Shown here: piece after piece, positions 12,618-25,531 of the stretch
Layout of the letters: every line of letters begins with the position of its first letter
How positions within the stretch are numbered: position 1 is the stretch's first letter
Assembly: GCF_036785885.1 (NCBI RefSeq)
Contig: NC_092320.1
Location: forward strand, 11,719,557-11,783,556
Length of the DNA: 64,000 nt
Source: Coffea arabica
Taxonomy: Eukaryota > Streptophyta > Magnoliopsida > Gentianales > Rubiaceae
Reading direction: 5' to 3'
The notes under the pieces: generated by a model
The model's database searches: none
Seen by the model: the letters and a program-made list of their open reading frames with translations, nothing else
What the model was told of the DNA's origin: nothing
Made by a program: the position numbers and the translations under genes

Positions 12618-13321
12618 TGTTGGGGAAACCGGGTATTTTTCCACTCAAAATTACAACTAGTGATTAAACCGATTCAGTAATTCCCAGGAAAGATCGTCAA
12701 AACAATCTCCTTAGACAGAATTACATTCCAAGTAAATTCCCAGGAAAGACTGGAGGGGTCACAAGTGGTCCCACTTAAAACCCAGTCTCCTAGACAGAAC
12801 TTATGTGCACGGTGTATTATCACAACTATACCCGTGTATACATAAATAATACGTACACACGAATAAGAAAATACACCCAAGAGAATCGTATAATACAGTA
12901 TAAATAAACCCGACAAATATAGACAAATATATTGAATACTATATTACTACAGAAAAGAAACTACTAAATAAATGCGGAACAAATAAAAGAGATATGGAAA
13001 GAACGCACCCGAAAAATTGATAACGGAGTTCGGCCAATTTTGCCTACTCTCCGAGCACCACTCAAACAGTCTGCTTTTATAAATTTTGGGAGAAGAAAGA
13101 CTTACAAAAGAATTACAAAATCCTTTTTGGTGTAATTCTTTTGTTTTCTTTTTCTTTTGGTACATTTCATTTGGTAGAACTTGAGAGTTATTTATAACTC
13201 TCAAGCCATGCTCCTACTATTAATCCTACCGATGTGGGATTAAGATTTCTGCCACCAAAGTCCACAATTGTGAGTTGTGGAACAAATTGTCAAAGTCCAC
13301 AATTGTGGCTTTGATTCAACA
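12618..13321 (-). repeat. 5' LTR of the intact copia element
   Basis: 704 bp. It is the promoter-side LTR of this minus-strand element and is followed on the right by the ATTCT target duplication. Confidence 0.95.
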
Positions 13322-13326
13322 ATTCT

Positions 13327-15528
13327 TTTACAAAAATAGTAAGGTTCTCTTTTGGCACTTTAGCGCCTCCATAGTATATATCACAACCTTGGAGGCTTGT
13401 AGGAGGTTCCAACGGTCTTAGAGATAGACAAATCCATCATAGAAGTTGCGGTGACAAAGAAGAATTCTCGACTTGGATAACTTTGTCTCTTCACTGTTTC
13501 CTATGACTAAACACTAAAACTCAAGTGATGTAAACCATCAACTTCATTCTTGAATATAGTGTCTATACTTCTATAGTAAGTGCACAACACTTCAAGTTTG
13601 CAAGAATCTCTGAGAGTGATTCTGGCAGGTTTCTCCCTGTCAGTCAAATCAAAGGCTGTTCGGGGGTCGGTAGAATACTAACAAATCTCCTAAGCCCCTT
13701 GCTAAGCATTGTAACACTATTTCCAAGGATTATGATTAGATACAAAATGTTGATTACATGTTTTGGCAACTATTTTACAGAGTATAGAATAAATTCATAG
13801 TGGTTTAAACAAAGTGCAAGGACTTTTAAAACACTCTTGATATCTAAACAATGCATTTAGCCTAACCATACAATAGCTGAAATGAAGAACATGACAGCCT
13901 TGTCCAAGTCAAATGAATAAAGCAAATGTAAGAAGAATCGTCAAAAAAAGGCCAATATCCTACATTTTCATAAACCATTCCCGATTTGATGCTCATTTAA
14001 TATCTCGTTCAAATCCACAAGAAATTTAGTGCCATCAACCTGCAAATTACATACAAACAATCTCAAATCTGGATGGAATTAGCTGTGATTAAAGCAAACT
14101 AAGTACTACATTTCATCATGAACCAAACTTAACAGAAAAATAATTACTACTATCACCTTTTTGGACAAAAAAATTATGCATTATTAGCATTCCAAATAAC
14201 TACTGTTACCAAGCATCCACCTCAATCTAAAATAATCTCTGCCCTTTACCCAACCCCTATAGTGTTATGTAACTCACTGTTTACATTATCATCAAGTAAA
14301 TAAAAATAGCTCATCAATTGAAGCCATCTCATTTAAGGAATAAACATTTACATTACACTTCCCTATACCTCCTGATCTTGGCATCAGACCCCATCAATTT
14401 GTATAAACCATTAATCCGAGCAATTATTGATTTATTTCACGATGCCAAATATAGGACATCAATGTACGCAACTAACAAAACGAAAAACTTGCACTTTCCA
14501 TGTAATAATGTGAATATGACATTTTTCCCAAGGACCGAATTTTCTCATAATAGACAAAAAATACTAATCAAAGAACACTAATAATATAACCAGTCTATTA
14601 TTAGTATGTACACACTATTTAATCAGTCCTTCCAAGAACTATGCCATTCTTGGAAAGAAACACTACTTATATACTGCCTTACTTAACTGTTGACCTCTCC
14701 ACAATTCTTTAAACCAAGCTTCAAATACAGAATTGAACTATAATCAATGATCAGAATTCCAACTAAAACAAAGAAAAGGAGAAGAAAAAACAAACAAGCT
14801 CATGTAAACCAATCAATCTGCACAATCACTAAACCCAATTAAAACTTTGCAACCCCAAAAAGATAAAGCATACATCATACCTTCCCAATATTGACTTTAG
14901 AGCCCACTATCCACAAAAAAAAAAAAAAAAAAAAAAGAATCCCGTTACTTTGCCTAACAAAGATCAGTCCTATAATGCAAAGCGTGCACAAGACCATAAC
15001 AACCATTAATTCATATCATTTTTTCCTAATTCAAATTCTATTCCTTCAATAGGAAAAGAGAAACACAAGGATTTCAATTTTATACAAAATCAACAGACAA
15101 CAAGCATAAAATTGCCTTCACATATCACAATGTCAAATACCAAAAGCAATTTGATCCAAATATCTGATGTACAAACTGAAACAAAATAAAAAATTGCAAT
15201 GAAAATTGGATCCTTATCAAACAGAAATTGTTATGGAATCCACCGATTAATTGCAAATCACCAGTCCATTAAGCCTTAGACCCACCAAAGCACCAAAGCC
15301 AACATCACAAATAAAAACAACAAAAACATCTTTGCATATGTAGAAATAAGAAAAGAAAAATAAAAAGGAAAAGACTATCCAAACTATGTAGGGTTTTAGA
15401 TACCAGATTTAAGGTTTTCATGCATTAGCCTGTATTAATACATAGAAAGACAGTTAATGCTCTGAGCAAATTTTTACGATAGTATGTCTCCATTATAATT
15501 CAGCTTCTAAATGTAGCAAAGCTGTAGA
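13327..15528. other. AT-rich DNA, no gene identified
   Basis: No recognisable coding sequence. It contains a poly(A) run (14914-14936). It could be intron or 3' flank of the minus-strand unit suggested at 15.5-19.0 kb, but no splice-linked exon can be shown. Confidence 0.5.
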
Positions 15529-15887
15529 TCACAGAGAGAGACTCATAAAACATTCGAAGCAAATTACGAAGCAAAGCAGCAAAAAAGAACATAACCAAGT
15601 AAAAAATGGGTTGTCGTCAATGTTTATTGCTATATCAGGGGCTGTTTTTGCAGCCATGCCATACTGAGGCATCTGTCGTCCTTGTGAAGTCAAGTTCCTC
15701 TCATTTTCCATCAGTGATTTTTCGTACTTTACTGTACTACTACCATGATAACAATATGTAGAAGGGATGACCTGGGGTTGAGTTTGAAGTACAGGGTTTC
15801 TGACAACTGTTCTAGGATCGTATGCTTCTTTATTGACATTTCCATTCTTGTATGGTAAGACTGGCCCCACCATCTTTCCTGGTTTGG
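15529..15887 (-). CDS. Possible exon of an unidentified minus-strand gene
   Basis: An open stretch bounded on its 5' side by a plausible acceptor (TATGCAG before 15887). It encodes Pro-rich polar sequence containing MVGPVLPYKNGN, QPQVIPSTYCYHG and PDIAINIDDNPF. The last 20 or so residues before the stop are hydrophobic and may be intron read-through; a GT lies within that part. I do not recognise the family. The composition is more protein-like than the surrounding frames, but conservation cannot be tested here. It may belong with the leader-like sequence at 18.8-19.0 kb. Confidence 0.3.
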
Positions 15888-15950
15888 CTGCATATCAGGA
15901 ATTCAAATGTTTAGCTAACAAATGTCCAAAATAAAATCAATTAGCAGATT

Positions 15951-15954
<4 letters not shown>

Positions 15955-15997
<43 letters not shown>
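15955..15997. repeat. (AG)n microsatellite
   Basis: About 21 AG units without interruption. Confidence 0.95.
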
Positions 15998-16002
<5 letters not shown>

Positions 16003-17361
16003 GGTGACTTAGTGATAAACAGAGAAATGCTCATAAGAGTAATAGATGCTGTCATTTGACAACAGTTATATTTTGGTCAATCAATACTAACTCATAAGGA
16101 TGATGAACAATCAATTGAAACACAGACATTGAAGTGAAAGAAACTTCACCTTTAAGGGATCCTCTGCTGTGTCTACAAGGTTCTAGACAGACTACTAGGA
16201 AGCCTATCTATATGGTCTCAACTTGGTGCTTCACTTCTAGTAAATGGGACAAAATGTGAAGGTTTGTATACCCATCCTTGTGCTAGAAATAAGTTGAAAC
16301 ATGGTTTGAAGTGGCACATCAGAGTGCAACAATAATCGTCCTCTTTTGCTTGGAGGAAAATAGGCATGACCTGGAGCAAATCCAGTGGAAATTCTTTTCA
16401 GAATCTAGACTTCTGAAAATATCAAATGATGAAACTGAAAACTACTTGAAAGCAACAGCAGTCTATTTTCCCTCTCCAAGCAGCAGGGGCTTTTAGAGCA
16501 GAATGATTGAGTTCATTCTGCAGTTTTCCTAGGGCTTAGAATTTAAGCCTTTTCAAATACTAAAGTGGCAACCAAGACGAACATTAATATGAGAGCAAGC
16601 TTGCTGCCAACGATTCACCCTAACTTCCTCAGATGTTCAAAGCCCAATGTACCATATTTTAGTCTATTGAGGAAAAGATGCCACCATAAGGAGGAAAAAA
16701 AACTATTAAACAAAAAAGAACACATGAAAGAAAAATAAACAAGATTGATTTGGTTGTTCCTCTGCTTGAATATTGTGATTTTTGGCACTATAGGTCCATT
16801 GGTGTGTGCCCGACACTCAAGAAACAGGTCCATAACGTAACAAACTCAGGTCATTGCAAAATCAAGTGCAACATGGTGTAAGCTTCTTTAGGGTTGTCAT
16901 GGTTGGGAGAATTAAGATCCAAACCCATAATAGAGTATTACAATTAAGTCAATAAATAAGTCAAGAATACAATTCTTATGCCTTAATTTTAGAAAAATTA
17001 CGTTCAAGACAATGACAACAAGAATCTAATGACAAAGCATGAAAAACATATTACTGATTTAGTTATGTTCTCTACAAATAGTAAGGAATTTCATCCTGAT
17101 GAATCTTTGACTGCATTATCTGAGCACAGAAAGTGCAGTCCCTCAAGAAAACGAAAGTTTCTCAAAATAATAGCCTGCAATGGCTTTGATGTACAATTGT
17201 TATGTATCAGGGAAAGAAGATAGTCTTCTATACAGAAAGATTTTAGCTAGCATGACTTTTTTGAGTTGAGAAATTTCAAAACTTGAAATGAGGCTTCACT
17301 TATTCAAAACTGAAACATAACAAAATAGCATAGCATTCCAAGCAATCAGGGGTATATTTGA

Positions 17362-17439
17362 TTTCCTTCATGAAGAGTTCCAAATGCATCCTCAATTTGC
17401 TTTCCTTCATGAAGAGTTCCAAATGCATCCTCAATTTAG
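17362..17439. repeat. 39-bp tandem duplication
   Basis: The unit starting TTTCCTTCATGAAGAG is present twice head to tail, almost identical apart from the last bases. Confidence 0.92.
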
Positions 17440-18242
17440 CATTTGATGCAGCTAGAATACCTAGATGAATCCTCAATATTTTAAGTACACATTTGCATTG
17501 AATTCTTCAAATCTGCATTATTTGGGTTTTATAGTATAATAATATGATTGTCAATAACACATTCACACGAGAAGTCCGACATAAAAACCATAGTATTCAC
17601 GACTACTAAGCAATTACATTTGACCACAATATTGGAGTTATTAACAGTTATATTTCAATGAAAAGTACCCATACGAGAGATAACAGAGAAAATGAAGATA
17701 GTAATAAAGACAAAAGAAGTTGTCAGGAGAATAATACAAGAACCATGTCAAACCAATGTAAAGAGATTGTGCCACCTTGAGCATTTCATAGTGGCCCAAG
17801 GTCCCTTTACCTCATGTTCAAATTCTTTTCATTTAGAATCTTTAAAACTTCATTCCTGGGCTTAATTCATTTTTCAAAACTCAAAGTAAATAAGAAAGGG
17901 TGCAAAGCCAAGTAGTCAAGAGTATATCCAAGTATAATCCAAAGATTTTCTCTCATTCTAACAAATCTTGTGAAATCCAGCAAGAAAAGTGAAATCAAAT
18001 GGAAAAAGGAAAATCATCGGCAAAAGATAAGAGAAACAAAATTAGGGTAGCCTTGAATCAAGTGATGAGATTTCAAAATGAACTGCTAATCCACACTTGT
18101 GTGGATCTTCGGTCGTCTGTAGGTTTTAAAGCTTTAAGAGATTCTGAAGGGAAAAAATGGTTCAAATACGCTAGCAATTGAAGGAGAGAACGAGAAGAAA
18201 GAGAAGAATTCAAAATACAAGGCCAAAAAAAGAAACAAGGTA

Positions 18243-18268
18243 AGAGAGAGAGAGAGAGAGAGAGAGAG
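18243..18268. repeat. (AG)n microsatellite
   Basis: About 13 AG units. Confidence 0.9.
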
Positions 18269-18812
18269 GATGAGAAACAAATTTGATGACCAACAAAAGA
18301 GCAAAAAAACAGACGAAGAGCGGTTGTGGCGGTATATTTTGGAAGAGAAGAATAGAAACTCTAGAAACTATAGAGACAATACAAATTCATCACAGGGAAA
18401 TTAAAAAAAAAATAAACTTCTTTACATCTTTCCTTACAAGAACAGCTCAAAATCACTTCAAATCAGCAAATACAATGATGTCAAAAATCAATCTCACATT
18501 CCAACACAGTAGTCTTCCAGGCTAGTCCATCTATCTCTTAAATATCATACACGACAGTAGACGAAAAACTGGCAGTGCATATGACTCCACACATAAATAT
18601 ACAATAGAGGCAATCTTATTCACAAAGATACGAATTCGACTATTCCAACCAAAATAAAGGAAAAGTCATGGATTTAAAAGCAATTAAATACATTAGACTC
18701 CAATTTATCAAAACCATAAAAGAAAACTTACATCTAATTCACCATGACAAAAAAAACTGCCCAAAAAATAACAAATGAATGAAATCAAGAGGAATCTGCC
18801 AATCAGACATAC

Positions 18813-19005
18813 CAAGGAACATAGAACTCTACAAGAGCCCCGCAATCCTGATCGACCTCTTTCTCACAATTCTCTTCGGTCAAAATGATGATGTACCAGA
18901 AATAAAGGAAAAAGAAAGGCTGTGGTGGTGGTCGATTGAAGAAAAGAGGGAGAGGCGAAAGAGGAGAGTGCCGCAAAAATATGAGAAAACCCTAGAGAGC
19001 AAGTC
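18813..19005 (-). other. Possible 5' leader exon of a minus-strand gene
   Basis: On the minus strand this reads as a pyrimidine-rich leader with the common plant string CTAGGGTTTTCTC. It has no early ATG in a long frame and ends at a consensus-like donor (CTTG|GTATGTC, exon edge at 18813). This is typical of a 5' untranslated exon. No coding exon can be connected with certainty, so the call is weak. Confidence 0.3.
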
Positions 19006-19161
19006 TAAGTAAGTGTCTGATGAATCAATCCCAACGTATTGCACGAATGGTTTTTGGCGTTTCACATGCTTGGCACGTGAAAGGACGCCGAAAACAAAAT
19101 CAGACCAAAGAGTTCTTTGGCTCTTATTCTGTATATGTTGATAAACATGGAGTACAATGTG

Positions 19162-19470
19162 AAGTGGCATGCAGGGGAGTAGTGAAAGAAGGAAAAGTGG
19201 AGGAAAATTCCATTTGCATCAATGGTTAGTACACAAGTAGAATATAGTCGGATTGAAGCACTAACCACCTGAATGTTTTTTCAAAGTTTTACATCCAGAT
19301 CACACTCAATGTAATTAGTCATCTCTATAGAAGGAAATTGAATCTGAGAAAGTATCTCTATAGGTGGTTAGTGCTTCAATCCGACTATATTCTACTTGTG
19401 TACTAACCATTGATGCAAATGGAATTTTCCTCCACTTTTCCTTCTTTCACTACTCCCCTGCATGCCACTT
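19162..19470. repeat. Perfect 109-bp inverted repeat with 91-bp spacer
   Basis: Arms 19162-19270 and 19362-19470 are exact reverse complements by base-by-base reading. A transcript would fold into a long perfect hairpin. There are no transposon-like terminal motifs or target duplications at the arm ends, so the origin is unknown. Confidence 0.95.
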
Positions 19471-19817
19471 AAAGTAAAAGCCTTTAACATTTCCTAAGTC
19501 ATTCGAGTCAAGTGTGTTTCTCATTTAGGTTTTAACTTCCTAAGAATGTCCAACATGATAGTACCATGTGCTTTGAATGAAAGTCTAATGTACTTTATTC
19601 TGTAATGGACAAAGTCAAAAGGAACATGTGGAGCTTCCAGTGGGTCCAAATAAAGAAATTATGGTAATCAGGTATGAGTGCCTTGATTACTAACTCAAAT
19701 TATTACCCAGATAGCATTTTGAATATCCTATGTTTTTTTTCGATGAATCTATTTACTGAAAAATGTTCATCTTTTATTTCAGATAAACCCTAATAAATTC
19801 ATCTTCTTCATACAAAA

Positions 19818-22800
19818 TGTGAGACCTCAGTCAGTTCTTAAGTTTGATATTAGGTGATATTCATTATTTGTACGGTAAAATTGGGGTTTTAGGGTTGAGG
19901 AGAAAACCCTAATCCGGGTTAGGATTGAAACCCTAGTTTTGTATTAATCACAAGTTCAAGTTGTAATTAAAGTTAGTTATGCTAGTGTGTGTTTTAGTAT
20001 AGGTAAGTATAGGATTTGATCTATTTTATATAGGGTAAATAAGTTTAAGAAGGTTAGAAACCCTAAATGAGCAAAACCTCTAGTGTTATGATCTATTAGA
20101 AGTTTTAAGTTGGTTTAAAACCCTAATTTTGCCCTTGACAAAAAAAATTGTTGTTTACTTGCTTTTATGTGGGATAAAGTATGTTTAAATATAGGTGATT
20201 CATATAGGAGAGTGATTAGTGAAATAATTAAGTGTGGTTAAGTGTTTTAGATTAGATTAAGTTGGTAACCTATGGAGTAAATTGAAAGCTTTTCAAATGT
20301 TTAAGGGCAAGAGTTGATCAAATGCAAAGTTGAAGGTGTGAGGGCTAAAGAGCAAACTTGGAGCTTTTATGTGATTGGTTGTTAGAAAAATATCTTTTAT
20401 AAGCCTTGACTTATATTACACCTTAGGATTTGTAAGATATTCACAAGACAAAAAAAAAACAAAACAAGCCAAGGAGAGAGAGAGAGAAGGGCCGAGAGTT
20501 AGCTTGAGAAAGGAGAGGAAATTTCCTTCAAGTTCTTCATTTTCTAGCCTTCCATCTTGCTTTTGGAGAGTAAGGGATCAACTTGGATACTTGATTGTTG
20601 AGGTTTGATCAACTACAAAGCCTATTTGAAGGTAAAATTATCTTTCTCTTGGAAGTTAAAGTTGGGGAATTAATTTTGAAGCTATGAAAGTGAAGCTTTG
20701 TTGTGATTATGAACTTGTATGATTCATGTTGTGTTTATGGTGTTGATTGATGGTTTATTTTAGTGATTTATTGCTGCCCAAATTTCGGTTAAGCTTATGA
20801 AAGAATTAGGGTTTCTTGCTTCATAGTTATTCAAGTTGATTTGGATGATTGTTTGGCTTGTATATGGAGCCTATGATGTGTTAATTTCACTTGTGTGGTT
20901 AATTGTTAGCAAAATCAGATTTTGAACATGAAACCCTAGACTCCATTAGGTCAGTTTAGCTTGGCTAGAGTTTAGTTGGTTAGGATTTGGTTAGTAGATT
21001 GTTAGAATAAGTTCAATGGTGCAAATGAAGTGAGGTTAGGGATTTTGGTTAGTGTTTGGTAATTTTATGGTGACTTAGAAGGAAAGTTTCGGCCCATTTG
21101 TAGGCCATTTAGAAGTTAATATATGTGTGTTTATTTGGTAGGAATTTGGTTAGAAAATTTGTATGAGAATCATAGAACGGACCATGCGTTTGCGGCGCGC
21201 AAAACCGGCAAATCTGGAAAAACAGGGCAGTCCACAAATCCGAACTTGAGTTCCATTTTTCTTTATGCTACGTGCTGATTCAAAAGTTTCTCAAAACATG
21301 AAAGTTGTAGCCTCTTAAGTCATGAATATGCCTGCAAAATTTCAGATCAAACGGATCAGTGTAACCCGAGTTATAACCAAAAAACTTGCACCTATTTTGT
21401 ATACTGGATTGTGTTACGTTTTTGAATTTTGCTTCTGACCATGCCCTGTCCGTTTTGATAACGTGCCAACTGGGTATTGACCTCTTCATAAGAAATGTAT
21501 ATCTTGATCTTAGCTTTGAAACGGTATAAAGTACATCGAAATCCGAGTTCCGTAACTTCAGTTACGACCAAAACAAAATCGGTTGTCAGAACTGCCTTCG
21601 AATTTGGACAGTTCTGCCAGGAATTTTGAACCCCTTTTTCCCTATGCTCCGTACTGATTCAGTTTTGGATCAAAATACAAAAGTTATAGCCTTATGTCTT
21701 AGCTTTTCAACGCCTTAGGAATTTCTTGATTTGGATTTGTGAGCTGTGAGTTATGGTCCAGTAAACAAACCCTGTCCGTCACCCTAAAATGCAAATTTCT
21801 GGTACTGTTTTCCATAATTTCGGCCTGCTTCCATTCAAATCTAGATTAAAGTGTCTTCATGAAAATTGTAACCCTTCCTTTTAGCTTCGTAACAGTATCT
21901 CATGCGCTTCGATCCGATAATCGTAACCTGAAATTTGATCAAAACGGTCTTAGGTGCCAAATCTGCCGTTTCCGTTGTCGGCCGTTTACGTTTTCGTTTG
22001 CCGTTTCCGCACTTGCATTTGCCAATTTTGCCGTTTTGCTTGTTTTAGGCATGTTAGTAGCCGTTTGTGATATGATGTGATGCAATCTTTTATTTCAGAC
22101 GGTGGTGAGTTAGGCGGAACCGGTGGGGCCTACTACTAGCTAACACACACGAAGTGATTTTTGCTCTTGTGCTACTTTTATATTTTGAGTAAGTATTCGG
22201 GCCGTTTTGTATATGACTTGCTTATGTGTTTAAGGTGAATGAAAGGGTACCTAGGTGAGGGTGTACTTTATCGCACTTGACCTAAACCCTAATTTACATG
22301 CATATTTATACATGACATGTCTAAATGAATTATTTTGGATTTGAACCCCTTGAGCTTGTAGCTCGGGGTGACGTTTGTGAGTTGGGATTGATCTTCCAAC
22401 CTAAATGGACTATTCAAGCCAGCCGGGGTTTGGTCGAAACCAATCCAACCTGGTCTGAGGTCACCAAATTTGTAGGTTGAAGTGTGAACCAAGTTTGTGA
22501 ACCGAGCTTGTGAACTAAGTTCAATTTCGTTCGCTCGAGCAAGTTTGTGAGGTGACTGGCCAGTGAGGGTGATAAGGTGTTAGGTGAGTGTACAAGTGGA
22601 GTTGTACAGACCTTATTTGTGGTCGACGGAGTGTCGGCAGGAGGTTACCCATGGCAAACGACTTGGCTTTGGAGCCAACCTGTATCCTTCCTTTGTTTTG
22701 TTACTTTTGCACTTGACTTGGTATTTTTGTAAAATAGTTGTTTATTTAAATGTGAAATTTACGTTTTTATCCCGTTTACTTACTAAGCATATAACTTACC

Positions 22801-23160
22801 CCGTTTCCTTTGTTTTTCTTAGCAGGGGACGACGCGGGGAACTCCTTGGCACATTCACTAGTATAGCTAAGTTTGCTTGTAATAGTTGGACAATTAAGAT
22901 GATTGTTTTTGTTTTGGTGGTTTGTGTAAGGACCCTCCTTAGAGTCTACTTTCTGCTGGTTGTTATCATAATGTAATATGGTGGTTTGACTAACTGCTTT
23001 TGGGGATGTAAATAGAACTCTTTGGAGTTGGCTATATTATGAATAGTACGCTTTTGTTTACCCAGTTTTATTGTTTTGAAATTTCGAATCCTGACTCGAG
23101 TTAGGCAAGCGTCCCGCCGACATCTTAGGGTTCGCCCTTGGGAGAAGTGGGAGCGTCACA
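19818..23160 (+). repeat. 5' LTR of the pol-less gypsy element
   Basis: 3343 bp, paired with 25532-28820. It contains a segment at about 22632-22690 of which some 50 bases are missing in the other LTR. Confidence 0.94.
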
Positions 23161-23162
23161 GG

Positions 23163-23174
23163 TGGTATCAGAGC
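23163..23174 (+). other. Primer-binding site, initiator tRNA-Met type
   Basis: TGGTATCAGAGC lies two bases after the end of the left LTR. Confidence 0.93.
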
Positions 23175-23302
23175 GCCTAGGTTTGAGGACTTGGGCAAGT
23201 GAGACATACGCGATAGGCACTAGGCATATTTGATTCTTTTAAGATGAATGATATATTTTAATTTGAAATGCCGGTGAACTGACGGATTAATGTTTTGTAG
23301 GT

Positions 23303-23743
23303 ATGGATCCGGGTAGTTCTAGTGGTGCGGGACCCAGCGACGTGGGACCGGGACCGAGACCTCCGAGTGCAGGGGGCTCGGTGAACCGGGTGTTACGTAG
23401 GCGAGAGATCCGATATTAGAGGAGGCATGGGGAGCCGTATACGCTGTTTTCCCCTTTTGGTTAGCTGGATCGGCCTTGTGAGTGTCGACACACCTTCGGC
23501 TACCCTGATGAGATCGTCCTGGCAGTGGACGATGAGCGACGTCGCCTGGAGAAGGTGGCTGATCGCTTGGCTAGACAGCTGGAGGAGGCTAGAAAGTTTG
23601 ACCACAGGCAGGTTAGGCGCATTAGGGATTTGGAGCTGCGCATTAGGGATTTAGAGCAGGGGCTCCGAGTTGAGGAGGAGAGGACGGATACTCTTCGTCG
23701 TCAGGTCCATGACACACACCAGCACCTCTTCGCCATGAAGGGG
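23303..23743 (+). pseudogene. Upstream ORF region of gypsy element with coiled coil
   Basis: A start codon at 23303 opens a 38-codon frame (MDPGSSSGAG...) that stops at 23419. A shifted frame from about 23470 to 23743 encodes a charged coiled-coil segment with RRLEKVADRLARQLEEAR and heptad-like RDLELRIRDLEQ. The two were probably one reading frame now broken by a frameshift. Its function is unknown. Confidence 0.5.
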
Positions 23744-24221
23744 TAGCCGAGAGAGAGAGCCCGGAGTATCATTTTGGACTGTGAGGTCCTATTAGATGTG
23801 GCCGCAGAGGCACTACCACGAGCTACCAGTCCAGAGATGATGGATGAAGTGGACACTTTAGATTACGTTGGGAATCGGGGCCCTAGGGGAGGCGTTTAGG
23901 GTCGCTTTTGTACTTTTTTTTATTAGCTGGCGGGTTACTTTTGTTAGAACTGGCATGGCTAATTTCTTTTGTTATTTGGTTGACTAACTAGATTTTTGGA
24001 GTCGGAGTGCTCATGTGTATATTGAATTTTGTACCGACTGGAGGTCGGGTAATTTGTATATCTTTTGGTGTGACTCTGTAAATATATGTATATATTTGAG
24101 TATAATCTTCTGAACTTATCTTTTGCAAGTCTTTTGTGCATATGCTATGTGTTTTTTATTTTGTTCATAGTTTGAATAATAAGTACATGTTATATTTCGA
24201 TTTATAGACTTTTGAACCCAG

Positions 24222-25461
24222 ATGGATTCCGATGGTTGAGGTAGAGATAGAGGGCAAGGACGAGGCTCTGAAGGAGGAAATGAAAATGAGCCGGATCAAG
24301 TAGCTACGGATGGCTGATCTGCTAGAACGGATGGTAAATCAACAAGGCCAGGGGAGCAGTACCGAGAATCTTGGACATAATCCGGGTAATCATAGGGGAG
24401 AGGACCGTACTTTAGAACGGTTTCAAAAATTTGCACCTCCAAAATTTATAAGTGGGCATAACCCTGACCTAGCGGAGGGTTGGATGGACCGCATGATGGA
24501 TATATTTGCCGCACTTAGGTATTTGGAGGAACGACATGTATCTTTTGCTGTTTTTCATTTTGAGGGGCCTGCTCGAATTTGGTGGAATGTGATTAAAGCC
24601 AAGTGGGAGCGCGAACAGATCCTCTGGACATGGGTTAATTTTACACGGGAATTTAATGAAAAATATCTACCGCCCATTGTGCAAGAGAAACGGGAAGATG
24701 ATTTTATCCGCATGCGTCAAGGGACATCTAATGTAGCGGAGTACGAGACCTAGTTTACAAAGCTCTCCCGTTTTGCTCCAGAGTTGGTGCTAATGGAGCA
24801 AAAATGAATCCGCCGCTTCGTTCAAGATTTAAATGTGGAAATCCAGGAAGCACTAGCGGCCGCACAGCTGGACACATTTAGTCAGACACTAGAAAAGGTA
24901 CAAAGAATTGAGGCAATTAGGGGACAAGTAAAATCTTTCCATGACCGAAAAAGAAAACAACCTAGCTCCAACGTTGCGACCGGACAAAACTCGAGAAACG
25001 AGTCACCTTTTAAGACGAGTAAAGGAACAGATGGGCCACGACCTGCAAGGATTCTGAATAATTTTGGGAGAGGTCAGGTAGGGCAAGAGCTCCAGAGGAG
25101 TACCCAGCGTGGAGGGTCAAGTGCGGGCATTAAGCCAACCTGTGATTTCTGTGGGGGCAATTATACCGATAAAAATTGCTGAAAAAATAGTTCGGTACGA
25201 AAATACTTTAAATGTGGTAGCACCGAACATCTGATTGCCCAGTGCCCTAAGATGCAGAAGGAAGGACTTAAGTCACCAACAGCAGGGACCACAACCAAAC
25301 CGACGAATGCAGAGGGAAATCGACCCAAAGGACCAGCAAGAGTTTATGCATTGGGTCAACAAGAGGTGACTGACCCTTCGGCGAGCATCGAAGGTACGCT
25401 CTCTCTTTTCGGCGTACCGCAAGTCTTTTCAAAGACCCTGGTGCCACGCCCTCTTTTGTAA
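24222..25461 (+). pseudogene. Broken gypsy Gag with CCHC knuckle
   Basis: From a start at 24222 (MDSDG, then a stop) the frame resumes at 24310. It gives a retrotransposon Gag domain with the core LAEGWMDRMMDIFAAL, FEGPARIWW and FTREFNEKYLPP. In-frame stops follow near 24751 and 24805, and another near 25180. Downstream a CCHC knuckle is visible (YFKCGSTEHLIAQCP near 25210-25250). The ARVYALGQQE string, usually just before the protease, is followed by about 30 more codons before the frame ends. Gag packages element RNA; this copy cannot make the full protein. Confidence 0.85.
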
Positions 25462-25518
25462 ACCCTACATTTCATGGTTCGCGAACAAAGAAATTAATTT
25501 CGAGAACGAAATTGTTCT

Positions 25519-25530
25519 AAATGGGGGAGG
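25519..25530 (+). other. Polypurine tract of gypsy element
   Basis: AAATGGGGGAGG precedes the TGTGAGACC start of the right LTR by one base. Confidence 0.85.
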
Positions 25531-25531
25531 T

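Larger units (their letters stand above)
7698..13321 (-). mobile_element. Near-intact Ty1-copia retrotransposon
   Basis: A complete element: two LTRs of 705 and 704 bp, TG...CA ends, 5-bp target duplication ATTCT at 7693-7697 and 13322-13326, primer-binding site, polypurine tract and one uninterrupted polyprotein ORF. The LTRs differ at about 14 positions by eye (about 2%), so the insertion is fairly recent but not brand new. The element reads right to left. Only one potentially fatal change was spotted, in the protease motif of the polyprotein. Confidence 0.96.
15999..18785. other. AT-rich DNA, no clear gene
   Basis: It contains a 39-bp unit repeated twice in tandem at 17362-17439, a short AG repeat (18243-18268) and many stops in all frames. 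It could be intronic to the minus-strand unit suggested at either side. Confidence 0.45.
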
